A stretch of DNA of 29,349 bases, taken from assembly GCA_039649115.1 (NCBI GenBank), contig JBBWZQ010000023.1:1-29349 (forward strand), given 5' to 3'. The translations under genes and the position numbers were made by a program. The stretch comes from DATEJJ01 sp039649115 (GTDB lineage: Bacteria; Actinomycetota; Actinomycetes; Mycobacteriales; Micromonosporaceae). Below, one piece after another: positions 15,847 to 22,793 of this stretch (position 1 is the first letter of the stretch; every line of letters starts with the position of its first letter). Below the pieces are notes generated by a model that did no database searches, was not told the origin of the DNA, and saw only the letters and a list, made by a program, of their open reading frames with translations.

Positions 15847-16542
15847 ATGGAGCACGGCATGGTGTGGTGGATAGTCGGTTTTGCTACTTCTGTCATAGGT
15901 GGGGCGCTTACGGTCGCCTCGGTGCGCCTGCTCGGCCGGGTGCGTGCGGCGGCCAGCTGGCCCACCGCGCCGCCGGTCGGCCGGGCCGGTCGGGCCACCG
16001 CCCGCGCCGGTGCCGCCACCGGGCTGGTGCTTCTCGCCGTTGCCTCGGGGCTGCTCGCGGTGTGGCTCGCCCGGCCGGTGCACGTGATGGGATGGCTGAT
16101 TCCGACCGCCGCGGCCGGCACGGTCCTGCTGGCCGGCGGCATGATCGCCGTGAAGATGGCAGAACGTGCCGAACTGTCAGCGCTCATCCGCACGCCCCCC
16201 GCAGCGAAGTGGATCCCCGCTCAAGATCACAGACCGGGCCCGCCGGCGGGACAGGTACAGGATGGCATCTCCGGGCGGGCAGCATCTACCCTCCTGAGTG
16301 GTGCCGACCCCGCTGTCCCATCTGATGGGCGACCAGGCTGGGTGTACCGCGACGCCGGCGGCGACTGGTACCTGGCGGTCGCCGCCGACGTGCCTGGCCA
16401 GCGGCTTGTCCGGCTGGCCGACTTCGCACTGGTACCGGCCGGCGCCGCCGGCGCCCCGCTGGACCTGGCCGGCAGCGTGCAGATTTCGGTGTACCCGGTG
16501 GAGGACGTACAGCCGGCGGGCCCGGCGCCGGGTACCGCCTAG
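15847..16542 (+). CDS. Three-span membrane protein before folP, unknown function
   Basis: 231 residues; ATG at 15847 with GGGGAGGT just upstream. Three hydrophobic segments (about residues 4-29, 58-77 and 83-103) are followed by a ~125-residue soluble domain containing WVYRDAGGDWYLAVAADVPG and ending in a Pro/Gly-rich tail. The soluble part looks like a small beta-rich domain with W, Y and aromatic repeats. I do not recognise the family. It ends ten bases before folP, so it is probably the first gene of that operon. In many actinobacteria folE or ftsH stands at this place, so this gene marks the junction of the secretion locus with the folate genes. Confidence 0.72.
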   Translation: MEHGMVWWIVGFATSVIGGALTVASVRLLGRVRAAASWPTAPPVGRAGRATARAGAATGLVLLAVASGLLAVWLARPVHVMGWLIPTAAAGTVLLAGGMIAVKMAERAELSALIRTPPAAKWIPAQDHRPGPPAGQVQDGISGRAASTLLSGADPAVPSDGRPGWVYRDAGGDWYLAVAADVPGQRLVRLADFALVPAGAAGAPLDLAGSVQISVYPVEDVQPAGPAPGTA

Positions 16543-16552
16543 GCTGGACCGG

Positions 16553-17380
16553 GTGGAGTACCGGCAACCAGTGGTGATGGGTGTTCTCAACGTGACCCCC
16601 GATTCCTTCTCGGACGGTGGACGCTATGCGCATCTGGAGGCCGCTGTCGCACACGGTGTCCGCATGTTGCGGGAGGGCGCCAAGTTGGTTGACGTGGGAG
16701 GTGAATCCACCCGACCTGGTGCTGATCGGGTCGACTCGGACACAGAAGCCGCTCGCGTGCTGCCGGTGATCCGGGAGCTCGCCTCCGCCGGGGTGCCGAT
16801 GAGTATTGACACCACCCGCGCGTCGGTCGCCGCCGCGGCGCTGGACGCGGGGGTACAGGTGGTCAACGACGTCTCCGGCGGCCTGGCCGACCCGACGATG
16901 GCCAAGGTGGTGGCCGAGCACGGCTGCCCGTGGGTGCTCATGCACTGGCGCGGCCATTCGCGGCACATGCGCGAGCTCGCCGCCTACCAGGACGTGGTCA
17001 CCGAGGTGCGCGCCGAGCTGGCCGCCCGCGCTGACGAGGCGGTCGCCGCGGGTGTCGCACCGGACCGGCTGGTGGTGGACCCGGGCATCGGCTTCGCCAA
17101 GACCGCCGAGCACAACTGGCAGCTCTCCGCCCGGCTCGACGAGATCGTCTCGCTCGGCCTCCCGGTGCTGTTCGGCGCGAGCCGCAAGTCGTACCTGGGT
17201 ACCCTGCTGGCCGACGAGTCGGGCACGCCGCGCCCGGTCGCGCAGCGCGAGGCGGCGACCATCGCGACCACCGTGCTGGCCGTTGCCGCGGGAGCTTGGG
17301 GGGTACGGGTGCACGACGTGCGGTCCACAGTGGATGCGATCCGGGTGTGGGAGGCCACGTGCCGGGCACGATCGAGCTGA
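16553..17380 (+). CDS. folP: Dihydropteroate synthase
   Basis: 275 residues from GTG at 16553. It condenses the pterin pyrophosphate made by FolK with p-aminobenzoate to give dihydropteroate in the cytosol; it is the target of sulfonamides. Family motifs are in order: MGVLNVTPDSFSDGG near the N-terminus, GGESTRPGA, SIDTTR, NDVSGG, MHWRG, DPGIGFAKT, FGASRKSYLG and the final RVHDV. The length is normal for a TIM-barrel DHPS. No strong ribosome site precedes the GTG, but the gene starts ten bases after the preceding stop. Its 3' end overlaps folB by 22 bases. Confidence 0.97.
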   Translation: MEYRQPVVMGVLNVTPDSFSDGGRYAHLEAAVAHGVRMLREGAKLVDVGGESTRPGADRVDSDTEAARVLPVIRELASAGVPMSIDTTRASVAAAALDAGVQVVNDVSGGLADPTMAKVVAEHGCPWVLMHWRGHSRHMRELAAYQDVVTEVRAELAARADEAVAAGVAPDRLVVDPGIGFAKTAEHNWQLSARLDEIVSLGLPVLFGASRKSYLGTLLADESGTPRPVAQREAATIATTVLAVAAGAWGVRVHDVRSTVDAIRVWEATCRARSS

Positions 17381-17727
17381 CCGGCCTGCGGGTGCGCGGG
17401 TACCACGGCGTCTACGGGTTCGAGCGCCAGGCGGGCCAGTACTTCGTGATCGACGTGCGGCTGGAGGTCGACCTGGAGACGGCCGCGCGCTCCGACGACG
17501 TGGCCGACACGGTCCACTATGGAGAGCTGGCCGAGCGGCTGGTGTCGATCGTCGGCGGGGAGCCGGTGAACCTGATCGAGACGCTCGCCAGCCGGTTGCT
17601 CGACGCCTGCCTGTCCGATGCGAGGGTGGAGGCGGCCACCGTGACGGTGCACAAGCCGCAGGCGCCGATACCGCACGAATTCAGTGATGTCGTCGTGACG
17701 CTGCGACGTCAACGGCCCGGACGATGA
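17359..17727 (+). CDS. folB: Dihydroneopterin aldolase
   Basis: 122 residues from GTG at 17359, 22 bases inside folP; the upstream open frame with an ATG at 17296 is buried in folP. The enzyme cleaves dihydroneopterin to hydroxymethyl-dihydropterin and glycolaldehyde, feeding FolK. Family features visible are LTGLRVRGYHGVYGFE near the start (Glu of the binding site), VHYGELAE mid-chain, LIETLA, and the catalytic lysine in VHKPQAPI. The length is typical of the octameric enzyme. The stop overlaps the folK start as ATGA. Confidence 0.95.
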   Translation: MPGTIELTGLRVRGYHGVYGFERQAGQYFVIDVRLEVDLETAARSDDVADTVHYGELAERLVSIVGGEPVNLIETLASRLLDACLSDARVEAATVTVHKPQAPIPHEFSDVVVTLRRQRPGR

Positions 17728-18242
17728 CGCGGGCGCTGCTTTCCCTCGGCAGCAACCTGGGGGACCGGCTCGCCCACCTGCGCCTGGCCGTCGGCGCGTT
17801 CGCCGACGCCCTGGTCGCGGTGTCCGGCGTCTATGAGACGCCACCCTGGGGCGACCCCGACCAGCCCGCGTACCTGAACGCCGCCGCGCTGGTCGAGGAC
17901 GGGCGGGCCGGTGCGCACGACTGGCTGCGCCGGGCCGGGGAGGTTGAGCGCCGGGCCGGGCGGGTACGCGACCCCCGGCGCCGGTACGGCCCGCGTACGC
18001 TGGACATCGACGTGATCGCGGTGTGGACGCCCGACGGGGAGCCGGTCATCTCGACCGACCCCGCGTTGACCTTGCCGCATCCGCGGGCGCACCTGCGGGC
18101 ATTCGTGCTGCGGCCGTGGCTCGACATCGCGCCGTATGCGGCGCTGCCTGGGTACGGGTGGGTCAACGACCTGCTCCGCACCGAGGCAGTCGCGGCCGAC
18201 CTGCCCGACCTGCGGGCACGACCCGACCTGTCCCTGGAGTGA
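17724..18242 (+). CDS. folK: Hydroxymethyl-dihydropterin pyrophosphokinase (HPPK)
   Basis: 172 residues from ATG at 17724. It transfers pyrophosphate from ATP to hydroxymethyl-dihydropterin, the substrate for FolP. Motifs: LLSLGSNLGDR at the N-terminus, TPPWG, the E-x-x-x-GR...RYGPRTLDIDVI block with the magnesium-binding aspartates, and PHPRAHLRAFVL near the C-terminus followed by DIAP. Length and motif order are normal. It is coupled by ATGA to folB, so enzymes for three successive pathway steps are made from one transcript. Confidence 0.96.
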   Translation: MTRALLSLGSNLGDRLAHLRLAVGAFADALVAVSGVYETPPWGDPDQPAYLNAAALVEDGRAGAHDWLRRAGEVERRAGRVRDPRRRYGPRTLDIDVIAVWTPDGEPVISTDPALTLPHPRAHLRAFVLRPWLDIAPYAALPGYGWVNDLLRTEAVAADLPDLRARPDLSLE

Positions 18243-18249
18243 AGACGGC

Positions 18250-18768
18250 ATGAGTACCCCCAGCAGGCCGCCGAGCAGCCGCGATGAGCGCCGCGGCGAA
18301 CCCCCGCGGATGCAGCCGACCCGGCCGGCGACGCTCGTCGTCGCGGGACTGGCCGCGGCGGCCCTGTCCTGGCTGATCATCGGCAATGTGTACGGAAACA
18401 TCCCCAAACTGCCCTGGCTGCCACCTATCACGATCTTCGCGCTCGCGGTCGGCGAGGGCGTGCTCGCGCGCACGACGAAGGCGAGGATCGACCACAAGCC
18501 GGGAACCCCCCGCCCCGACCCGCTGGCCGTCGCCAGGTACGTGGTGCTCGCGAAGGCGTCCGCCCTGGCCGGGGCCATCTTCTCCGGCTTCTACGCGGGC
18601 GTGCTGATCTGGCTGCTCGTGGAGGGCTTCGGGGCCGCCGCCCAGAACGACGTCCCCGCGGCCGCGGGCGGCTTGGTCGCGGCCGTTGCCCTGGTCGCCG
18701 GGGCGCTCCTGCTGGAGCGTGCCTGCCGGGTCCCGAAGCGCCCGGAAGACGACGAGCCGCCCGAATAA
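18250..18768 (+). CDS. DUF3180 family membrane protein
   Basis: 172 residues from ATG at 18250, seven bases after folK, with GGAG upstream. A polar N-terminal 25 residues precede four predicted spans: TLVVAGLAAAALSWLII, LPPITIFALAVGEGVL, ASALAGAIFSGFYAGVLIWLLV and AAAGGLVAAVALVAGALLL. The tail is acidic (PEDDEPPE). This is the membrane protein regularly found directly after folK in actinobacteria (DUF3180); its function is unknown to me. Position suggests expression with the folate genes but not necessarily a role in the pathway. The 187 nt after it hold no clear terminator or promoter that I can defend. Confidence 0.85.
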   Translation: MSTPSRPPSSRDERRGEPPRMQPTRPATLVVAGLAAAALSWLIIGNVYGNIPKLPWLPPITIFALAVGEGVLARTTKARIDHKPGTPRPDPLAVARYVVLAKASALAGAIFSGFYAGVLIWLLVEGFGAAAQNDVPAAAGGLVAAVALVAGALLLERACRVPKRPEDDEPPE

Positions 18769-18955
18769 TCGTGGCGAGGGCTTTCCTCCCTGGGCAACCA
18801 CGGGTAATTTCGGGCACCGATGGATCAGCAGGTACTGGGGATGTCGGGGCTGCGGGTGGGTACCGTCTGAGCAGCGGCGCATCGAGGGGGGAATCGGTCG
18901 CCAACCGCGCCAAGGAGCCACGTGCCGCGCTCGGGCGGCCGGAATCGAGAGGCAG

Positions 18956-20290
18956 ATGACCTACGCAGACTCGGGCCAGGGGTTCCGGGACGAGCCCCGG
19001 TTCCGCGGTGAGCCGGGTTTTCGCGACGAGCCTGACTTCCGGTCCGACACCGGCTTCACCAGCCCTTATCAGACCGGCAGCTATCCGGTGGACGACTACT
19101 CCTCGCAGATGAGCGAGCCGCCGGTGGGCGCGCCCCGGCGGCCGGTGAGCCCCGCCGAACTGGACGACGTGTTCGACGACCCGGAGCACGGCGAGCCGGG
19201 CATGGACCGGATGGCCGTCCACGTGGTCTGGGAGATCCTGCTCCTGCTCGGTTGCGTCGGCGTGTTCGTCCTGTTCCGGCAGACCCACCGGGCCGGGGTC
19301 TCCGGGACCGCGCTGGAGAACCTCCTGCTCGCCGCCAGTTCCCTCGGCTTCGTCACGATCGGGATGGCGCTGAGCCTGCGTGCCGCCGCGGTGAACCTCG
19401 CGGTCGGCCCGATCGCGGCGGCCTCCGCGCTGTTCTTCGCCGGGCACTCCGACCGCAACCTGCCGGCCACGATCGGCGTCACCGTGCTGCTGGCGCTGGC
19501 CGTGGGTGCGGTGATCGCGGTCCTGGTGGTCGGCTTCCAGGTGCCCAGCTGGGCGGCGAGCCTCGCGGCCGCGTTCGGGGTCATCGTCTGGATCCAGAAG
19601 CACGCGGCCGCGACGAACGTGGCCACCTACCACCCGCTCGGGCAGGCCTATTACTGGTACGGCGCGTTCGCCGCGCTGTCCCTGCTCGGCGGGGTACTCG
19701 GCCTGGTCAAGCCGATCCGGCGGGCGGTCGGCCGGTCCCGGCCGGTGAGCGATCCGGCGGACCGGCGCGGCGCCGCCGCCGGCGTCATGACCTTCCTGGC
19801 GATCGCCGCCGCCAGCGGCCTGGCCGCCCTCGGCGGCATCCTGCTCGCCCTCAGCTCCACCCGGGTCACGCCCACCGACGGGCTGGTGACCACCGGCTTC
19901 GCGCTCGGCGTCGCGCTCGTCGGTGGCACGAGTGCCTACGGCCGGCGCGGCGGCATCTTCGGCACGCTCCTCGCCGTGACGATGTTCGTCCTGCTCGTCC
20001 GGTTCGGCGACGCGGCCAACTGGCGGGTGGCGCCGCTGGCCTGGGCGGCCGGCACGATCATGGTCGGCCTCATCGTGTCCCGCCTGGTCGAGACGCTGGG
20101 GCGTCCGCGACCGCTGCCCGTGGACGAGGACGAGGACGAGGAGGACGACTGGGCGGCCGGCCGCTCCGACAACGCGAACGGGCAGGCCGGCTGGTCCAAC
20201 GCTCCGCGGCAGAGCGGCTGGTCCAGCCAGTTGCCCGCCCGCTCACTCGACGACACGTGGGCGGGCGACGAACGCTGGGGCAACAAATGA
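18956..20290 (+). CDS. Orphan RbsC-like (BPD_transp_2) permease-type membrane protein
   Basis: 444 residues; ATG at 18956 with GAGAGG upstream. The N-terminal ~85 residues are cytosolic, disordered and acidic, starting with repeats of FR-x-EP/FRDEP type. About nine spans follow, including SLRAAAVNLAVGPIAAASA, which corresponds to the (I/V)-(D/N)-L-(S/A)-V-G signature of ribose/branched-chain-type ABC permeases. The tail is very acidic (a run of Asp/Glu) and then Gly/Ser/Trp-rich. No ATP-binding or substrate-binding protein gene is adjacent, so it either works with a remote partner or has lost transport function. Both long disordered termini are unusual for a permease. Confidence 0.75.
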   Translation: MTYADSGQGFRDEPRFRGEPGFRDEPDFRSDTGFTSPYQTGSYPVDDYSSQMSEPPVGAPRRPVSPAELDDVFDDPEHGEPGMDRMAVHVVWEILLLLGCVGVFVLFRQTHRAGVSGTALENLLLAASSLGFVTIGMALSLRAAAVNLAVGPIAAASALFFAGHSDRNLPATIGVTVLLALAVGAVIAVLVVGFQVPSWAASLAAAFGVIVWIQKHAAATNVATYHPLGQAYYWYGAFAALSLLGGVLGLVKPIRRAVGRSRPVSDPADRRGAAAGVMTFLAIAAASGLAALGGILLALSSTRVTPTDGLVTTGFALGVALVGGTSAYGRRGGIFGTLLAVTMFVLLVRFGDAANWRVAPLAWAAGTIMVGLIVSRLVETLGRPRPLPVDEDEDEEDDWAAGRSDNANGQAGWSNAPRQSGWSSQLPARSLDDTWAGDERWGNK

Positions 20291-20320
20291 CCGGAGCCCT
20301 CGGCGACTAACCTCGGTCCC

Positions 20321-20368
20321 ATGACCGACGAGAGTCCCCTGACTGACGAGAGTCCCGCGACCGACGAG
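20321..20368 (+). repeat. 18-bp in-frame tandem repeat, about 2.7 units
   Basis: Units of the form xTGACyGACGAGAGTCCC begin at 20321 and 20339, and a partial third follows at 20357. They encode T-D-E-S-P repeats at the N-terminus of the small acidic protein. Copy number at such repeats can vary by slippage. Confidence 0.6.
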
Positions 20369-20644
20369 TTCGACCGGCTGGCCGCGCTGACCACCGAGGA
20401 GCTGCGCGAACGCGCGTTCGCACTCGCCAGGCACCGTCGCGACCTGCACTTCTTCTGGGACCTCTTCAAGCGCCTGCCGCACGCCGAGGGGGCCGGGCCG
20501 GACGGCTCGCTGGGCATCCAGTCGAGCGTCGACGAGGCGGTCGCGCTCTGGCGCGAGTTCACCGGTCACGCGTACGGTGAGGAAGAACCCCTGGTGCGGG
20601 CCGCGTTCATCGACTACCTGCTCGCCGATCGTCAGTCTAAATAG
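20321..20644 (+). CDS. Small conserved-looking acidic protein, unknown function
   Basis: 107 residues from ATG at 20321, ending TAA. After a Thr-Asp-Glu-Ser repeat of about 15 residues there is a mostly helical acidic protein (FDRLAALTTEELRERAFALARHR, HFFWDLFKRLPH, SVDEAVALWREFTGHA, YLLADRQ). There are no cysteines, membrane spans or signal peptide. I cannot name a family; the compact helical make-up suggests a regulator or adaptor. It starts 30 bases after the permease gene, and no strong ribosome site is seen. Confidence 0.65.
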   Translation: MTDESPLTDESPATDEFDRLAALTTEELRERAFALARHRRDLHFFWDLFKRLPHAEGAGPDGSLGIQSSVDEAVALWREFTGHAYGEEEPLVRAAFIDYLLADRQSK

Positions 20645-20677
20645 GACTGTTGCGGGTATAGCGGATCTTTAGAGCAA

Positions 20678-20706
20678 TTCACGTATGCCGATGGCAGTCA
20701 TACTTT
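20678..20706 (+). promoter_or_regulatory. Candidate promoter for a leaderless transcript
   Basis: TTCACG, a 17-base spacer and TACTTT are followed after six bases by the GTG at 20713. Transcription would begin at or next to the first base of that codon, the arrangement of leaderless actinobacterial mRNAs. No ribosome site precedes the GTG, in line with this. Confidence 0.5.
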
Positions 20707-20712
20707 CGGACA

Positions 20713-21213
20713 GTGATACTCAGCCGTATGGCTATCACAAGAGGTGGGCGGTACAGGTCGGCGCCGGGCATCGCCGCCTTCGTCGCCCTGATCCTGGTTA
20801 TCGTGTTCGGCAACCCGTCGTACGCGCGTTGGGCCGACCGGCAGGACGGCCACCGCGCGGGCGGCTTCTTCCTGCAGCAACTCTCTTGGCCACGGTGGAC
20901 GTTCAGCACCAGGGACTCGGTGCAGACGCTGCTCGCCAACGACCTCAAGGCCCTCCTGCTGATCCTGTTCGCCGCACTGTTCGTGTCCCTGCTGGTCAGC
21001 ACCCAGCTGGCTCGGGCACGTGCCAGCCTCGCGCAGTTCTTCGCCGGCTGGGGCGCGTACCTCTTCGCCGCGGTCTTCGCCGGCCTCATCGCGGCGTGGC
21101 TGCAGGTGCACGCCAGCCTGTACGGCGCGTTCCTGTGGGCCGCGAGCGGCGCGATCTACGGCCTGTTCGTCGGTTGGATCATCGGGTTGGCCGTCTTCGG
21201 CGCCCGGAGGTGA
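20713..21213 (+). CDS. Three- or four-span membrane protein, unknown function
   Basis: 166 residues from GTG at 20713, supported by a -10/-35 pair ending six bases upstream; ATG at 20728 is an alternative. Spans: APGIAAFVALILVIVFG, ALLLILFAALFVSLLVST, FFAGWGAYLFAAVFAGLIAAWL and GAFLWAASGAIYGLFVGWIIGLAVFG. Between the first two is a ~45-residue external loop rich in aromatic and charged residues (GGFFLQQLSWPRWTFSTRD). I do not recognise the family. It appears to be its own transcription unit, with a promoter before it and a stem-loop shortly after. Confidence 0.7.
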   Translation: MILSRMAITRGGRYRSAPGIAAFVALILVIVFGNPSYARWADRQDGHRAGGFFLQQLSWPRWTFSTRDSVQTLLANDLKALLLILFAALFVSLLVSTQLARARASLAQFFAGWGAYLFAAVFAGLIAAWLQVHASLYGAFLWAASGAIYGLFVGWIIGLAVFGARR

Positions 21214-21227
21214 CGTCGCCGGACGAT

Positions 21228-21258
21228 GTGCGTGGCCACCGGACCGGCGGCCACGCAC
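21228..21258 (+). terminator. GC-rich stem-loop after the membrane protein gene
   Basis: GTGCGTGGCC at 21228-21237 pairs perfectly with GGCCACGCAC at 21249-21258 around an 11-base loop, beginning 15 bases after the stop at 21213. There is no T tract, as is common for actinobacterial terminators. A second copy of the 3' arm lies at 21269-21278. Confidence 0.5.
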
Positions 21259-21287
21259 CGTCGTCGACGGCCACGCACCGTCATCGG
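21248..21287 (+). repeat. Two tandem copies of a 20-bp unit
   Basis: CGGCCACGCACCGTCGTCGA is followed immediately by CGGCCACGCACCGTCATCGG. The first 15 bases are identical. Each copy contains the arm able to pair with GTGCGTGGCC at 21228-21237, so two alternative hairpins can form. Confidence 0.7.
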
Positions 21288-21353
21288 AGTGGAGTGCGGA
21301 GATTAACGGCTCGGTGTATCGCTCGAAAGATTCTCTGAGTACCCTCTAATCCC

Positions 21354-22781
21354 ATGCCAGGCGCGGAAAACCAGGACGGAGGGCGGGTCCGGCCCCACAC
21401 CGCCACGTTCTGGACCGGTGTCGGCGTGGCGTCGCTGGCCGCACTCCTCGTGCTGTTCAGCAACGGCACGCAGGCGCTGCGGGTGGCCGCGATCCTCGCC
21501 ATCCTGGCGGTGGTGCTGGTCGGGCTGGCCATCATGATGCGACCCGACGCCAGGAGCGTCCGGGCCGAGCTGGAAGAGTCGGTCTTCGAGGAGATCGACG
21601 GCCTTCGCGCTGACATCCGCGAGGACATCAGCAGCGCGGCGCGCGCCACCCACAAGTCGTTCTCCGACAAGCTGCAGAACCTGTACGAACACGTCGACGC
21701 GCTGCGTGGGCAGCTGGACGCGGCGCGCGGGCAGCTCGACTCGGTGCGCCGCGAGTACGAATCCGCGCCGGCCAAGGGTGCGGCCCAGGTCTCCCAGGCC
21801 GGTCGCGCCGCGCCGGTGTCGTCGTCGCCGCGGCCGGTGGGCACCGCGATGGTCGGTGGCGGGGTGGTGCGGCACACCGAGACGGTCCAGGTGACCCGGT
21901 CGACCGTCGTCGACCCGCAGGCCTCCGACAACCGCAGCCGGGTGTACGGCACCGGGTCCGTCTACGGCCAGCGGGGCGGCGCGCCGGCGGACGCGACGAC
22001 CGGCCGCAGGCGCGCGGATCGCGACGACCGGTCCGAGCGCACCGGCCGGGCCGATTGGGAGGCGCCGCGCGAGGAGTCCTGGACCGAGCAGCGACTGCGC
22101 GACCGGCTGCGCGACACGGGCAGCCAGCTGTTCGGCGACCCCGGCCGGTTCACCGGCTCCGGCTCCAGCGGTAACGGCTACGACACGGCCGGCCACCGCG
22201 CACCGGCGCAGGACGACTACGGCCGCGGGCGAGGTGGGTCACACGCCGAGCACGAAGAGTACGGGCACCGCGTCCGGTCGCACAGCCGGGACGAGCGCGA
22301 GGACGACGTCCCGGCCGAACCGTGGTCGGGCCTGCGTGCCGGGGACCGGTGGGCGGCGGTACGCAGCGACGAGCGCGGCCGGGAGCTGCGGATGGGCGAG
22401 CGGCGGGCGGCGGTGCACAGCGACCAGACCGGCACCGAGCTGCGCATCGAGGACCGCTGGGCAGCTGTCCGGCGCGAGGACGATGCCCGCCGCGGGGAGA
22501 CCAGGCGGGAGCGGCGCGAGCGCGAGGAGCACTGGTCGGGCGGCTCGGACGACCGCTGGTCAGAGGCTGGAGCGGCGCGCGGCCGGCACACCGGCAGCCA
22601 GCCGGCCCTGCCGGCGAGCGACGGGTACGGGCCGTCGTGGACCCGGGACTGGCGGGAGGACACCGCAGGCGGGCACCGGGAGCGGGTCGACCGGTGGGAG
22701 CGCGAGGAGATGCCGCGCCCGGTCAGCGGTGCGCGTGCGCGCCGGCTGGACTTCGAGCTGACCGACGACCGCTGGCGCTGA
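21354..22781 (+). CDS. Coiled-coil membrane protein with Arg-rich repeat tail
   Basis: 475 residues from ATG at 21354. Two hydrophobic spans (about residues 17-37 and 43-61) form a hairpin, followed by a coiled coil (about 65-136, with heptad-like ELEESVFEEIDGLRADI and LRGQLDAARGQLDSVR). The rest is disordered, rich in Arg, Glu, Gly and Ser. Around residues 330-380 are three copies of an ~18-residue repeat of the form (G/E)-(D/E)-R-(W/R)-AAV-x-S-D-x-x-G-x-EL-R. It ends with a short conserved-looking motif (LDFELTDDRWR). The function is unknown; a membrane-attached scaffold is plausible from the layout. It converges with nuoD, with only 12 bases between the two stops. Confidence 0.75.
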   Translation: MPGAENQDGGRVRPHTATFWTGVGVASLAALLVLFSNGTQALRVAAILAILAVVLVGLAIMMRPDARSVRAELEESVFEEIDGLRADIREDISSAARATHKSFSDKLQNLYEHVDALRGQLDAARGQLDSVRREYESAPAKGAAQVSQAGRAAPVSSSPRPVGTAMVGGGVVRHTETVQVTRSTVVDPQASDNRSRVYGTGSVYGQRGGAPADATTGRRRADRDDRSERTGRADWEAPREESWTEQRLRDRLRDTGSQLFGDPGRFTGSGSSGNGYDTAGHRAPAQDDYGRGRGGSHAEHEEYGHRVRSHSRDEREDDVPAEPWSGLRAGDRWAAVRSDERGRELRMGERRAAVHSDQTGTELRIEDRWAAVRREDDARRGETRRERREREEHWSGGSDDRWSEAGAARGRHTGSQPALPASDGYGPSWTRDWREDTAGGHRERVDRWEREEMPRPVSGARARRLDFELTDDRWR

Positions 22782-22793
22782 ACCGGCAGGGTG

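Noticed and set aside
20641..20700. A second promoter starting with TTGCGG near 20650
   Set aside because: At 17 bases the -10 position reads AGCAAT, a weaker match than the TTCACG/TACTTT pair.
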